Assembly (NCBI GenBank): GCA_003342815.1
Contig: PTEX01000003.1
Coordinates: forward strand, 3,132,567-3,196,566
DNA: 64,000 bases
Origin: Eudromia elegans
Lineage: Eukaryota > Chordata > Aves > Tinamiformes > Tinamidae
Direction of reading: 5' to 3'
The notes under the pieces are model-generated. The model did no database searches. It saw only the letters and a program-made list of their open reading frames with translations, and was not told the DNA's origin. A program made the position numbers and the translations under genes. Shown one piece after another: positions 1 through 12,000 of this stretch (positions are counted from its first letter, which is position 1; every line of letters begins with the position of its first letter).

Positions 1-2440
1 AAGAGCACATGAATCATTACTAGGAAAGTTTTAATTCCCCTGCTGCCAAACTCAGAACAACCAATGTTACCATCTTCTGAGTACTTTCTATTAGTATAAA
101 ATATTTGTAAGTGCTCTTAAAACTCAAACAGATAGGTCTTATGTGGAAAGCTTTTCCCCATCATTCCTTTGTTATGAGTGAAGTTCATCTGTGTATAAAA
201 GAAAAAGCTCTACATTGGTGTGGTGTAAGATAAAATTAGATTAAAAAACATTAAGAGGAGGCACATTCTGGCTTTAAGAGGGAGGTGATTTTCCCTATTA
301 ACCAATGGAAGCATTTGAGTTTTGTTCATAAATATCATCCTGGGACTAGAGTTTTAAAGTCTCGAAGTAGAAGCACGAGCCAGGCTGCCATGGTCGGAAA
401 GTGGGAACAGCAGGAAAGAAAAAGATATTTTCTGACTTTTTTTTGCAGACGTCTTAAGGATCAGGAAGAAAGTAAGATATTTTCAGACAATAAGACTTGA
501 AAAACACCTTCCACTGTAGTCACTGGCCACTTCCCTGACATCTACAACAGTATGGTTTCCTGAAGAGATCCATCAGGGCCACTGGTGATGAGAGTTAAAT
601 GAGCTGTGTTATATGGACCAATTCCCCTACAAAAACTCCAAAAAAGGATTTTGTCACCTGTGTTGGGAAACCAGCCACAGCACATCCAATCTGCAGATAT
701 CTATGCTGTTCTGTGAAATTGCAGTATGAAATTCAATTTGCTGGAGTGAATACAGATACACTCACAAAACTCTCATCTTTCTTTCATTTGTTCTGACACC
801 TAATACCTTCATGTTGCCTGTATCACCTTCCTTTGGAACCCTCTTGTTCGGTTATTCGTAACATACTGAAAGTCTTAGTCTCATCTGCCTTTTCCCTCAT
901 TTCTTGAGAATTTGAGAAGTTGAGTTTGAGAATTTTTGAGAAGTTTGAGTTCAAAGAATGAGCTCAGTTCACTTTTGGAATGCACATGTAATTTTGATAA
1001 AGAGACAAATTGCAGTAATCCAATTTCAGTATTTTGATAATTAAGAATATGGTAATCATTATGCATAGATGGCATATAATGGCTAATCATCATCTACAAA
1101 TTTCCTACTAGTTCAGTATTATTTATGTTTAAAATTTAAATAAAAATATTCAAGGAAGTGATTTGCTGCCTTGCATAAATTTTGAAATTGCAAGCCAAAA
1201 CTAAAATTAGCCCTTCAAATATATCCTTCAAATGAACAGATTTAGGTGAAATACAAACTAAATGAACATAAATTCGGACACACGGAACGTCAGTTATGCT
1301 TTAAGGCTGCATCTTGTTCTTTGTTTTTCAGTAAAATCTAAGGTAACAGAACAAGAAACTTCTACACGTTCTGAAGTTGCACTTCACAGACTGACTGCAA
1401 TGGTGTTGCAAAAGAATAAGCTAACTCAAACCATGTGCATCTCATTTTTCTTTCTCCCAAGGAAAATAAGGCACAAGACAAGCAGAGTGTCACTCGTCTC
1501 CACTTCAACAGCTGCTCTTTCCCTCCATCCCAGGTCAGCTAATTTTCCTCTGAAGTCATTTAACTGCTCTGGCCAGTGCGACGGGCTGCGGATCTGCCCT
1601 GCAAGGGCGCACAGGAGCAGCACCTGCATGAGCACTCAGCATCGCTGCAGTTCTTCGGAGGCACCTCGGGATGAGAGGCACACAGTCTGTTATTATCACA
1701 GGTAGCAACAGGATAATGGGTTGTGGAGCTTCGTTCTCCAGAGGTCCAAAAAAGGTTTCCATTCCTGGTCTGTTCATCTCAGTACAAGCAGCACGCCCTG
1801 CCAGGCACACGTGTTGCTATCTATGCCACACCATAGCCTGTTTGTAAGATAAAAGACTAAAAAGTACATAGGGAATGAGCATTTTTTGCTGATAAAATGC
1901 CTGCCTCCGACAGGCTTGTTAGTAAAGATAATGATCAGAGTCTTCTATCCTTATGACACAAATGTATTTCTAAATATGCTCTTTTTTTTGGTATAATTCT
2001 TTTTATTTTGTGTTAGTTTAATTCCAAATTTGTAAATGCCAGCTCAATCTTGAGATAAATCCAAAGAGTAAATATGTAAGTTACTGAATAGATAACTTAC
2101 TGCTATTTACACAGGTTTAGTATGGACATAAAGTTACTGTTGTAAATGCCTACATGCCCTCCCATTCCTTCTCCTACAGAAAATAAACAAACACTATCAC
2201 TTATTTTCCAGTAAATTCAAGTTTAGAGGTGAGAAAATGCCCTTTAATTTGAAAAAGTAGTGCTGCCAAATAAGACACAAGATGAACAAAAAATAAAGGA
2301 TCCTACACAACTGGAAAGAATGAAAAACTTCCTAGATATTAAACATGCAAAAGAACATTGCTCTATGCAGCAAAAAAATACTACGATCATATTTTAATAG
2401 TATGAAAACAAGGAAAGAAGTCATAAAGAACATTTCTAGA
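1..2440. other. Non-genic AT-rich stretch
   Basis: I see no supportable gene here. Open frames are short and overlap on both strands. 1480-1810 is somewhat GC-richer and gives overlapping open frames on both strands with no recognisable protein. A strong-looking acceptor at about 428-448 is followed 23 bases later by a donor-like AAA/GTAAGA, which is too short to credit alone. Confidence 0.6.
904..949. repeat. Short tandem duplication
   Basis: Two diverged copies of a 21-25 base unit built on TTGAGAATTTGAGAAG lie head to tail. The second copy has a longer T run. No gene is attached to it. Confidence 0.7.
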
Positions 2441-2475
2441 AGAAAAAAAAAAGAAAAAAGAAAAAAAGAAAAAAG
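2441..2475. repeat. Purine-rich low-complexity tract
   Basis: Runs of 4-10 A are interrupted by single G on the + strand, so the complement is a long pyrimidine tract. It ends in an AG and would be a strong splice acceptor on the minus strand, but no convincing exon follows it there. Confidence 0.85.
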
Positions 2476-2851
2476 CCTGAATTCAGTTTCAATGGACTAT
2501 GTTTAGTAGCTGCAAATCCGTTGTCACTCTATGCAGAACAAATTTAATGTTACAAATGGTAACCTGTATCACTGCGTTTAAAACAAACTAGAGTTAAGCA
2601 AGCATAGAGTGTAAGTATAACACTGACTTTGTACTTGTAAACATCCTTTCCACAGAGAGCCCTTTGGGACATTCAAAGAATTTACTGAATGAGCTACTTG
2701 GAATAAATAAGGAACGCTCAGCCTGGCCTGGAACACTTCGACGGATTAAAAAAAAGTTTTAACTGCTCCCCTAGTTGCATGGAAATGACCATTTCAAAAA
2801 GTGCTGCTGTGGCAATAGTAAATCTTAACTTTATTAATTCCTCATTTTTAG
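2476..2851. other. Non-coding flank of the candidate exon
   Basis: No gene is visible. The end of this stretch (about 2828-2851) is a T-rich tract ending in TTTTTAG, which acts as the possible acceptor for the open segment that follows. An octamer-like TTGCATGGAAAT occurs near 2775, so the block may be regulatory rather than exonic. Confidence 0.4.
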
Positions 2852-2961
2852 ATTTTCCCACATGGGGCTTGTTAAAAATAATCTTTCAATACAAATCAGC
2901 TCCAGTTTGGGACTGGAAAGGTGGTTCTGGTACCATGAACCACAGAGAGCACTAGAAAAAG
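2852..2961 (+). CDS. Candidate internal exon, + strand, unrecognised
   Basis: This 110-base segment is preceded by a T-rich tract ending in TTTTTAG and followed by AAAAAG/GTAAGTTA, close to ideal acceptor and donor sites. Only one of the three frames is open. It enters in phase 2, leaves in phase 1 and gives 36 codons, containing SSSLGLERWFWYHEPQRALE. The other two frames stop at TAA and TAG. I do not recognise the peptide and see no partner exon of matching phase nearby. A window this size contains many chance splice-framed open segments, and this could equally be conserved non-coding DNA. No start or stop codon belongs to it, so if real it is an internal exon of a larger gene. Confidence 0.25.
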
Positions 2962-3899
2962 GTAAGTTACGTGTTTCCATGCATTCACAGAAGCTAGTTA
3001 ATACTGGCAGTACACTAGCTTAATTGATTTATTTACATATTTAAAGGAGAAGAGGGATTTCTTCCATCTGATTACCATGCTAAGCCTTAGTAAAAATTAC
3101 CTTCCACTCTGTTACATGTGCCAACTAAACTGCTCTGTGCAAACCTGTTAGAAATGGTTTGTCACACTTTATTTACATAGTGATGGCTGAAATGCCTTTT
3201 AAAGGCTGGCATCTTTTCCTATGCTTGTGCTTACATTAAGCTCGTACAGAACACCTGCTAAAGTTCTTGCATCTGTATCTAGCAGCAAGAGGATTTTACA
3301 GAAAACTGCCCGGACAGGTGCATTTGCAAGTACTGCTAAACTACCAGTGTTACAGTTACTTCTAAAATACATTTAATTGCCAGTTATCCATCTAAGAATA
3401 TTAACTTATTCATTATATGCACTTTTTAATGCATATAATGTTTATGTTTAAACAGACTTCCATACTTCATATGACTACCAAGCAAATAAGAGCAAGTAAA
3501 AAAAAATCTTTAAAAAGTTGACAAAAAATTGAATTTTTGCTTTCTACACAAAACGCCTCCCCTGCAGCCACGGTATGTTCTGAATATATCCATATGGGGG
3601 CAGTAATGTTAAAGAAAATAAAACCTATCCGACAGCAGGCAACTTAATTAATTTGTTTGCAGACCATTTTCTTACACCTAAGATTAGAAACAGTAGCAAA
3701 AAATATATGTATATATATCAAAAATTGAAAGCTACTGCTTGTCAAAACTCTGCTTATCCACAAGATAATCACTTCTGGTGCCTGGCTCTACTTATTAAGT
3801 TTTAATTGTCCCTCTCAATAATCTAGCAGTATCATGAAAACTTTCTTCTGTGCAATTGAGTTTTGAATTTTGTGCTCTGTACTTAGGAAATGTGCAGGA
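2962..3899. other. Non-genic AT-rich stretch
   Basis: No gene is visible. It holds one clean inverted repeat, listed separately, and a short run of alternating TA and TG near 3700. Confidence 0.6.
3411..3440. repeat. Perfect 11-bp inverted repeat
   Basis: The arms CATTATATGCA and TGCATATAATG are exact reverse complements separated by 8 bases, so the single strand could form a hairpin. The arms are AT-rich. No flanking duplication or transposon end is evident. Confidence 0.85.
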
Positions 3900-4560
3900 G
3901 TACTTGTAATACGGCACTACACGAAGCCAGGGAACAGGGTGCAGCGCGAGAGACGACACGGCATGGTCCAGGATGACTGCTCATCCCCAGGGTCACCTGA
4001 GGAAGTAGGAGCTGCGGGTACAGGTTGCCATCAGAGTAACGTTTCTCCACATTGGAGAATACAATCACAATTTAATTACTATTTTTCTAGATCAGCTGAC
4101 GGGTCTTCCAGGGTTAACCAGCCTCAGTGGACTCACAGCCCCAGTTTCTCCCGTGTGCCAAAGGCGGCCTCAAGCCAAGGCCCCCAGGCTGGGCGCTGAA
4201 TTCCCCGCGCGCTGGCAGGGAGAACCGCCGCTCTGCTCTCGCACAGTCCCACACTAGGTGATCAAGTCATCAGGTCCCACAGATCACTCAGTGAGCGCCC
4301 GGCTGCCCTGCTAACCTGCGCGGGAGGAGACATTCACTGCCAGCTGAAAGGCTGCAGGATCTCAGCAACCTGCACGACAACCTCTTGCAGAGGCAGGAGC
4401 GGGAGGAGGACGAGCTCGGGAAGCACAGCTGTTTGCAACGCCTCGCCCCAGAGAAAATCCCCAATAAAATTCAGAACGAAGCGAGCCTGCACAACACGCG
4501 GCAACGCCGAGCCCTTCGCTCATACTTCACTCATTGGGTTCCCTGAAACAGCGTTGGGAG
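3900..4560. other. GC/CpG-richer patch, no assigned gene
   Basis: This roughly 650-base block is clearly richer in G, C and CpG than its surroundings, with dense CpG at about 3935-3965, 4200-4245 and 4390-4520. It contains a + frame from 3870 to 4199 and a stop-to-stop + frame at 4295-4546. The second has no ATG but contains a hydrophilic stretch reading LLQRQEREEDELGKHS. Neither is recognisable, and GC content alone can remove stop codons. Possible identities are a small CpG island with promoter activity, a decayed retroposed gene or an isochore fluctuation. Confidence 0.4.
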
Positions 4561-5735
4561 TTGCCCAAGCTGGAGTTCCAGCACATACAGCTCTAAGGCT
4601 GGAAAACCCACCAGTTTAATACAAACGGCAAACCACTGCACCACAGTAAATAAATAAATAAATAAGAACTTATTGTGCTTAAGATTCAATGACAACTACT
4701 TAATAATTTACGGAAGGGGAAAAAAAGAATTCAAAATTGGATTTAAATGTATCAACAGACCTCCAAACCACTGCTGCAGCTGTGCTGTTTGGAGGTGGAA
4801 ATTATATAAAGGGCTCGTGCTTAAAATGATGTAAAGCTTAGTTTTCTCTCAACATCATCAACCTCAGGTGCTAAAAGACCTTGAGTCTGCTCAGTAAGAA
4901 TCATATAAGAGTTCTGAAAAATCAAAATATTCAAAAATTACACTATTTACATTACGAGGAGTACAGGACTTTGCATCTAATTTCGAAATAAAGCACAGAA
5001 GCTCCCTTGCCTCCAACTGCATATATACATTCCAGGATTAAAAAACAAAAAAGAGTCATCCCCTTTACCGTTCAATGAAGAAAACCCTATTTCTCTCTTA
5101 CTCTGCACCTCCCAACGTCAACTCTTCTGTCACATGGCAGTTTCCTCCACCCTCTGCTGCATCTGATTCAACAGGCATTCATCAAAACCTTCCAACCATT
5201 CAACCATTCACAGATTTTCCTTTGATTTATTCTTCAAAATCATAGAGGGGAAGGGAATAAAAAAGTAACTGGAAACAACACTACTTTGTCTTATTGCCTC
5301 CTGCCCCAAAAAAGGTTTCCAAAACAACATGAAATACCACAAATTATCACATCTCATTTGATCCCCAGATAAAACAAACTTACATTTAGCCTATATTTTT
5401 AGCTACTCTTTTTCCTAAGGAGCTGTCATAACTGCTGTGATTTCTGCTAACAGAAAAGAAAAAAGGAGATTCACTCTAAAATTTCCTAGTGTCATCTTGT
5501 ATATACACTTAACATATGTACACTTTATACAGTATACTATATGCTCTATACACACTTGCTGTACACTTAACAATATGATTAATAAATGTTATCCAAAGAC
5601 CATGATATTTAAGTATTGTGAGAGGTAGGAGGAATGAAGGAGGATAACAGGATGGCAGAAGGATTCGAATACAATTTTTAATATGTGGTAACCAACTAGC
5701 CCTTGTGAAGATGCTGCAGCCTGATGTCACTTCCA
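4561..5735. other. Non-genic AT-rich stretch
   Basis: No gene is visible. The (TAAA) run at 4647-4664 is listed separately. At about 5195-5245 the complement has TGGTTGAATGGTTGGAAGG, faintly like a CR1 3' end, but too short to call. Confidence 0.55.
4647..4664. repeat. (TAAA)n microsatellite, short
   Basis: About four and a half uninterrupted TAAA units. Confidence 0.9.
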
Positions 5736-6060
5736 AGGAACGGGTGGATCCCAAATCTTGCCTTGCAATTCCCAGAGCCGCACCGACGAGCCCTGCGACC
5801 TCGGAGGCAGGTGGGGAACGTATCACAACCACAGAGCAGCCTCGCTTGGAGGAGAACGACAGGCCTGAAGCAGATTTCCGGGGCAAGGAAAGGGAAGCCT
5901 TATTATCTGCGTCTGATCATTACCTCGCGGAACAGCCACTCTCCTATGGAGGGGGCAGAAAAGGGTCAAGGCCGCAGAGCACGGCTAGTCATTACGTTGA
6001 TGGCTATCGTGCCAGTCGACAGCTGGGGAATTGCGGGGTGCATTACACAAGAGGTTGACT
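5736..6060. other. GC-richer patch with overlapping open frames
   Basis: Two overlapping + frames (5705-6058 and 5724-6104) and a minus frame from 6221 to 5985 cross this patch. None of the translations is recognisable, none dominates, and no splice pattern supports one over another. I read it as composition-driven openness. Confidence 0.4.
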
Positions 6061-9000
6061 TTATGGCTGCAAAGATATCGGCTTTCTTCATAATTTGGAA
6101 CTAACAGGGAGTTTCCTCTTAAGGCAGATGGATTTTCTCTGGCCATTTGAGCAGGATCTGGGTTGTTAATGCTAAGAACCTGTACAAAGAGCGAGAATGC
6201 TAACAACTGTCTTAATTGCACTTCTGACCAGAATACCCACAGAGATCGGGACCAGCAGCGCTACCGTAGGCGATACAATTCCTTCCCCAGGCATTTGTTT
6301 GTCCCGTTCAATCAGGCCTTCTCCAAGAAACAGTTTGGATTTGGCACCAGCAGACTCAAATCCTGCTCATGCAAAGACGCGCTGAAAGGTTTTGTTTCTG
6401 GAAAGCAAACACGAAACATCCCCTGTGCACAAGTTCACACTGAAAGAAATAAACCATTTCTTTATATTCATGCTTGTGTATACGGAGTTCTTGCTAAAAC
6501 ACGAGGTGGTACTAACTTGCCCACCCTGGGACCTCTAACCCAACATGCGATTGGGTTCTTCCCACATCTCGGAGCAATGTGGCGACAGGATCCAAGCAGC
6601 GTTTTTGGAGCTTCTGGTGGTAACTAGTGCCTGACTAAAAAGTGAAGGTAAAACTCTGCCAGGGACACTTTTGAAACCATTGAAGTCACGGTCACCAGGC
6701 TCAAGCAAGCAGAACTCATGCTCTTACTGCTCCATTTTAACCACTGGACCGAACAGCTCATTGCTACTTGCTTAAATCCACAAGTTAAAACTGTAAGCAT
6801 GTTGCAAACAAACCTGGGCAGTCTAAAAGCTTTAAGTCAGGCTTCAATAAAATTTACTGCTCAAATCAAGTGGAATGTAGCATGTTTTCTTGCCTCTGGT
6901 TATTAAGAGCTTTGTCATATATCCTCATTTATTTCAAAAGACATAGTATGGTCTTACTATCTCAAACAACTAAAATCAAAATATCAGGTATCCTTCCTCC
7001 CAGGTAATTGTTCATTCAGGTACATAAGCCTTACAGTCAACCTAGCACTGCTCTGCCACAAATAGGAGGATGCAACCAATCTGTGTGCTCCCAACCAAGG
7101 TACCTGCAGTATTGTGGAATGATGCGTCACCCTTTCGCCAACTAATCCAAACTGGATTTGCTAAACCCAACAACAAATCAAGGGGTCAATACTGACACAC
7201 CTATACAAAGAAATGCCCAATACAAAGACCATGAGTAAAGGATATGTGTGTACACATAGATACATGCATTTGGTCAAACTTGTGTGTCACACCTAGTAAA
7301 GAAAGGATTATAAATTACTTATCATTCCCCTTCAAATCAGCCTAGTAACCACCTGGCTTTTATTATATATTTAAGCAATTAAATGCATCCTAAAAGACAT
7401 GAAAATATTTGAATTGCATCAAGCTACTAGTTTAAATTTTGTTACATTTAACCTGTAATGCAGTGCCTTCGAGTCTTGTGAGATAATTATGTACCACAAT
7501 AGTTATTTATTAAGTTTGCTTTTTGTTCTGGGCACCTCCCAAAGGCATTTTTGCGATCAGGGCAGTTATTGCCTAGAGTCTTGAGCTGCTGAATGACACT
7601 GCTCCAGCCTCCTTGGGTGCAATATATGGACAGGAAGGGACACGAAGCTTTTCTCACGCTATGAACACGACTGTATGCACATACTAAATATGCATATATC
7701 TACATCCCTGCTGCACAAACACTTGCTAGTATCAGCATCAAGTTTCTTTTACAAGTCTCACTGATCCTGTATTAAAAAACAAAGCCTTATCCATAATACA
7801 ATATTTGAAAAATGGACGATAGTTCCATGTACAAGGCCTATTGACACTCAAAAGAAAACACAGATAACTGTTGGGCTTCATTCTGGAAGTGCCTATAGTT
7901 ACTTAAAAATGTACCAGAGGAAACACAAAAACATTCCTCCCTTCTTTGCTGACCTCTCCTTGCTTAACTGGTGGCCTGCCCGTCTGGGTGACCTAGCAAA
8001 GCTTTTCCATCTCTGGCTTCTGTGACAACTGACAGCCCCACAAAAGAAGATTTTTGTCTGGAGGAAGGGCAGTGCAGATGGAGAAGTGCAGTGCAAAAGG
8101 ACGACACAAGAACAGCAAAGAAAAGAATAGCAGACACTTGGGAGTTCGGCCAAACTGTAATGTTAGAGCCTTACCTATTTTCCAGAACGCAAAATACATC
8201 TTTTCTACGAATAATATTATCGTTTAAAAAGTTAATGATTAGTTGAACTCTCATGAAACATTTCTTGACTGAAATACACGTGTGGATTTACACATGTATA
8301 TTGAGTTGGTAATTACTATCATCACAACCGATCCATTTTCAGAGTATTAAAATAGCCACTGTTCTATTATTAATTCAGCAAAAAATAGATGACAAATGTG
8401 AAATCACTTTGCAGGTTGTAATAGTGCTTTCCACTAATGCTGTTATAATTAAGTATCTGTCATCATTGCTACTTAAGAGAAAGCAGTGCATGGGTTTACA
8501 CTTTCAGCCATAAAAAACAAAATTATTTTCCAGGAAATTAGTTGTGTTCAGCATTCCCATTCTTTTTCAACAAGAATTTAAGATCTGTGTGGTCAGGAAA
8601 AGTAGCCTGTGCATTCACGTAATCCATTTTTCTGACTTTCCTTATAATCTAATACACAGCACCATATATATAGTTATATTAGTGTTGTCATCTTCCGAGT
8701 ATTGCAAAAGCAGTTAAAGTGGCATATCCTACGGCATGCAATCACAGTATAACTGCTAATTTCATTAGCGGATTCACAAGCAAGTAAATATATTTTTCAA
8801 AACAAGCGTATTTCAATTCAGCCAAACATCTCCCTGTCATTGTAAGCTTCACATATTTGTTACTCACTAGAAAACATCACATAATTTTTAAACACTCTCC
8901 TTTTCAATGTCTCTTTCTTCTTCATCATTTGTGTACAAGATTCTCTCTGCTATTGCCCTATAAGAGCATAAAATATATTAAACAAACAATCACACCAAGT

Positions 9001-12000
9001 GGCCTACTCAAACTCCTGAGGAGACCTAACAAAAGGATTTCTGTTACTCTGTTTGGGAGTGTGTGAAGACAAACTTCTCACTCTACCCTGATAAAAACAC
9101 AAACTCACACATAAGACACTAATTTTAAGAACCTCCATGAACTTCCTCATGCTGTCACTGTAGCTACTGGTTAAACTTCTTACCAGAGCCGGTCAATTAC
9201 TTTCCCCCTAGCAGACCTCACAGAAAAGACAACAAATAAATAATCAGTAGAGTAAAAGAAGGGTGATAAGAAAGGTGTTAACAATGGGATTTGCTGTCAC
9301 CAAAGAGCTGTTCTACAGACAAATCTATAAATTAGCTGCATAATCTAATGAGACTATAGTGACAGCTCTAAAGCTCTAATGCCTGCTCTTTATCAGGTGA
9401 AGACAGATCTAGGTCTTTGGCATTTTCATGAAGTAGAATTATTACTGATTTGGCTTATCAAACCCAAAAGCTGACGGTGGATGGGGAAGAAGCCGACAGC
9501 TAACTGGTCTTTTCAGCCTCAGACACCCAGATACAGGTTTCAAAGAATCCAACGTTTTCTACTTACTTAACTCTTCAAAGACTTAAAGACTTTAAAAGAC
9601 ACTTAGGCTCTCTCCAATAAATACAAAAGAACCTGCAAATCGGTACATCAGGGCTTTGGCTTAACTTGAATTCTCTGTCAAATTTGAAGTATCGTAAAAG
9701 TCTCTCTGAATTCTAACAATCTAAAAAATAATTGTTACAGGTCATTGTCCTATTTTCCTTTTACAATGTATGAAAATGTACAGAAGAAAATCAATTTTAA
9801 GGGAAAACACAATTTTATGGTTTCTCACCTTCCACTTTAAATATTTATAAAAGAAAGATGATTTTACTCATATAATATGGTAGCTGATGTGATTCAACAT
9901 CAAACAACTTGCAGAAATTCAGCGATAAATGAAAAATTACTGTAAATAACCCCAGAGAATTAAACATATTCAAATGTTTATTACATGTTCAAACGTTGAT
10001 TACAACATCAAATCTTAGACACAACTTCATTCTAACTCTTCAAACCTGAGAATTCATATACCTAACTTTATATGTTTGCTTCATACATTTAAAAAGTAGT
10101 ACAACCTCCCTGTTTCTTAGGAGCCCTCAGCTTCCCTTAAGACCTCTAAAAGTGCTTATTTTCTTTTAGAAAGGCACATACAATACTCAGGGGGTAAAAA
10201 TGCAGTGATCATTGGAGTCAAAGGAGCAGAGGTGGGAAGAATTGTAGAAGGAGATGAAAGGAAAAGATGGACAACATTCCTTTTAGGAAGTTCCTTGTAT
10301 TGCATGCAAAGGAACCTGGCTTTTGTTGGAATAGCTCTCTAACCCTTACTGTCTTTGGTAGACATCCTGTGTTCTCTTGTGGCCTCAAATCTTACTAGGT
10401 GCATGGTCTTTTCAGCAAATTAAAGTTTTAAATTAATTAAAATTTAGTATTGGTAAAAAAATAACCCTACTGAAAAGTTAAAAAAAAATGACTCATGGTA
10501 TCATCAGCTGAGGAATCATCTTTAGTTTATTTGGAAATAACTTCTAAGTTTTTGGGAAATAACTATTGGGAAATAACTTCATCTAAGCGTTGTGAACCCA
10601 CACAAGGGACGCGGGGCTTCTGTCCAGCAATCGCAGTGCTCAGAAGAGCCTGTGAATGGTTGGACTTCCCAAAGCAACTTGGGATCTTGGTGAGGACCAA
10701 CTTCAAGCACAGCTGTTGGAGATTAGGAGCTCAAGGATCCCAAACTTGCTGGGCAAGTGGTGCATTTTTATATAGGAAGTTTTTTTAAAAAAAAAAGTTG
10801 ATCCCCATTTCTCAATCATGAGGTAAAAGAGACTATTTGATTAAAATCTCCAGCCTACACTTAAATGATTATGTTTACATTTAAGATATATATATTTACG
10901 AACATGAGCTTATGCCACACTTAAGAACTGAAAAATCTCTCCCAAAGAAACATTTGAAGTAGGGAGGAGTCCCCAAAGAACTCCTTCCCTATTTTTTTTT
11001 TTTTTCTTTATAATTCCTGGTCTGATTGTGTAACAACTGGAATTGCCTAAATAAACTTCGAGTCCTCAGTTTTTGAGTGTAATGCCTGTTACACGTAAAG
11101 TGACAGGAATAGTTGCCCAGCTAAGTTTCCCACTGCCTTTTTTTCATTTGGATGGTGAAGGAAAACTAAGAAAGTAACCCAATTTGACTCAGGAGAATCT
11201 AGTCAGCACCTTCCACGCTCCAAGAAAGAACTGTGAACACATTCCCTCAAAGAATATGATTTGTGACAGTTCCTCCAGCTGCTGCTCTCAAACCACTGCC
11301 ATCACCTCAGTTCACCTGGCTTTCAGCCAGCTTGCTCCCATCCAAATCTCCCGTGTTTATTAGGCACTGACAAAGACACTATCCAAAGTAGACACCTGCA
11401 GCTGAGTGCCATCACTACTGTGCAGTCACTACTCCACATGACAGCACACAATACGCTTAAGAGGTTGTTAAAATTTAAATATCCCAGGTCTGCATTTTAA
11501 ACTAAACTTCTAACGAAAATAAATCACCAATTTTGACATAATCTGTATAGCCAGAAAGAAGCATGAGTGAATGAACTGGGGATCAAAAATTTAGATATCT
11601 GATTGCAACTTACTGAGGGTATGGAATGCTTAGAGGACTGGGGCCAGCTGAAATCTGAGCCTTTACTGCTTACCTATCTTGTGTTTATTATGCCAAATCT
11701 AATGTCCAAGAAAATTAGTTGGCATTACGTTGTATATTATTCACATTAAGGTTTTTCTTTACATATTTTTGGTTTCAAAAATTCAATGGCAAGAGCAAGT
11801 ATTGTAGATTTCTATAGCTTAAGAATTTTGGAAAAAAGCTCCAAGGAACGATCTGCTTTTTCTAACTTACCATATGTGCTTTGATTGCTATAGAGACTGC
11901 ATCAATATTGTGGACTATATGACAGCCAGTTGTAAGATGTGAACCATCCACTTAATTCTATCAAAAAGCAGACTGGAGAATTTCCCCAAATTAGCTTTTT

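Noticed and set aside
5195-5245. CR1-like TGGTTGAATGGTTGGAAGG on the minus strand
   Set aside because: It is too short and not followed by the rest of a CR1 3' end.
9174-9206. 33-base minus segment with good acceptor and donor
   Set aside because: It is in phase 2-2, which does not fit the phase-1 candidate exons, and is too short to carry coding evidence.
11874-11949. Minus segment ending in ATATG/GTAAGTTAG, open in one frame and phase-compatible with exon B
   Set aside because: The acceptor is poor (an earlier AG competes) and it lies 21 kb from exon B. It is not strong enough to chain.
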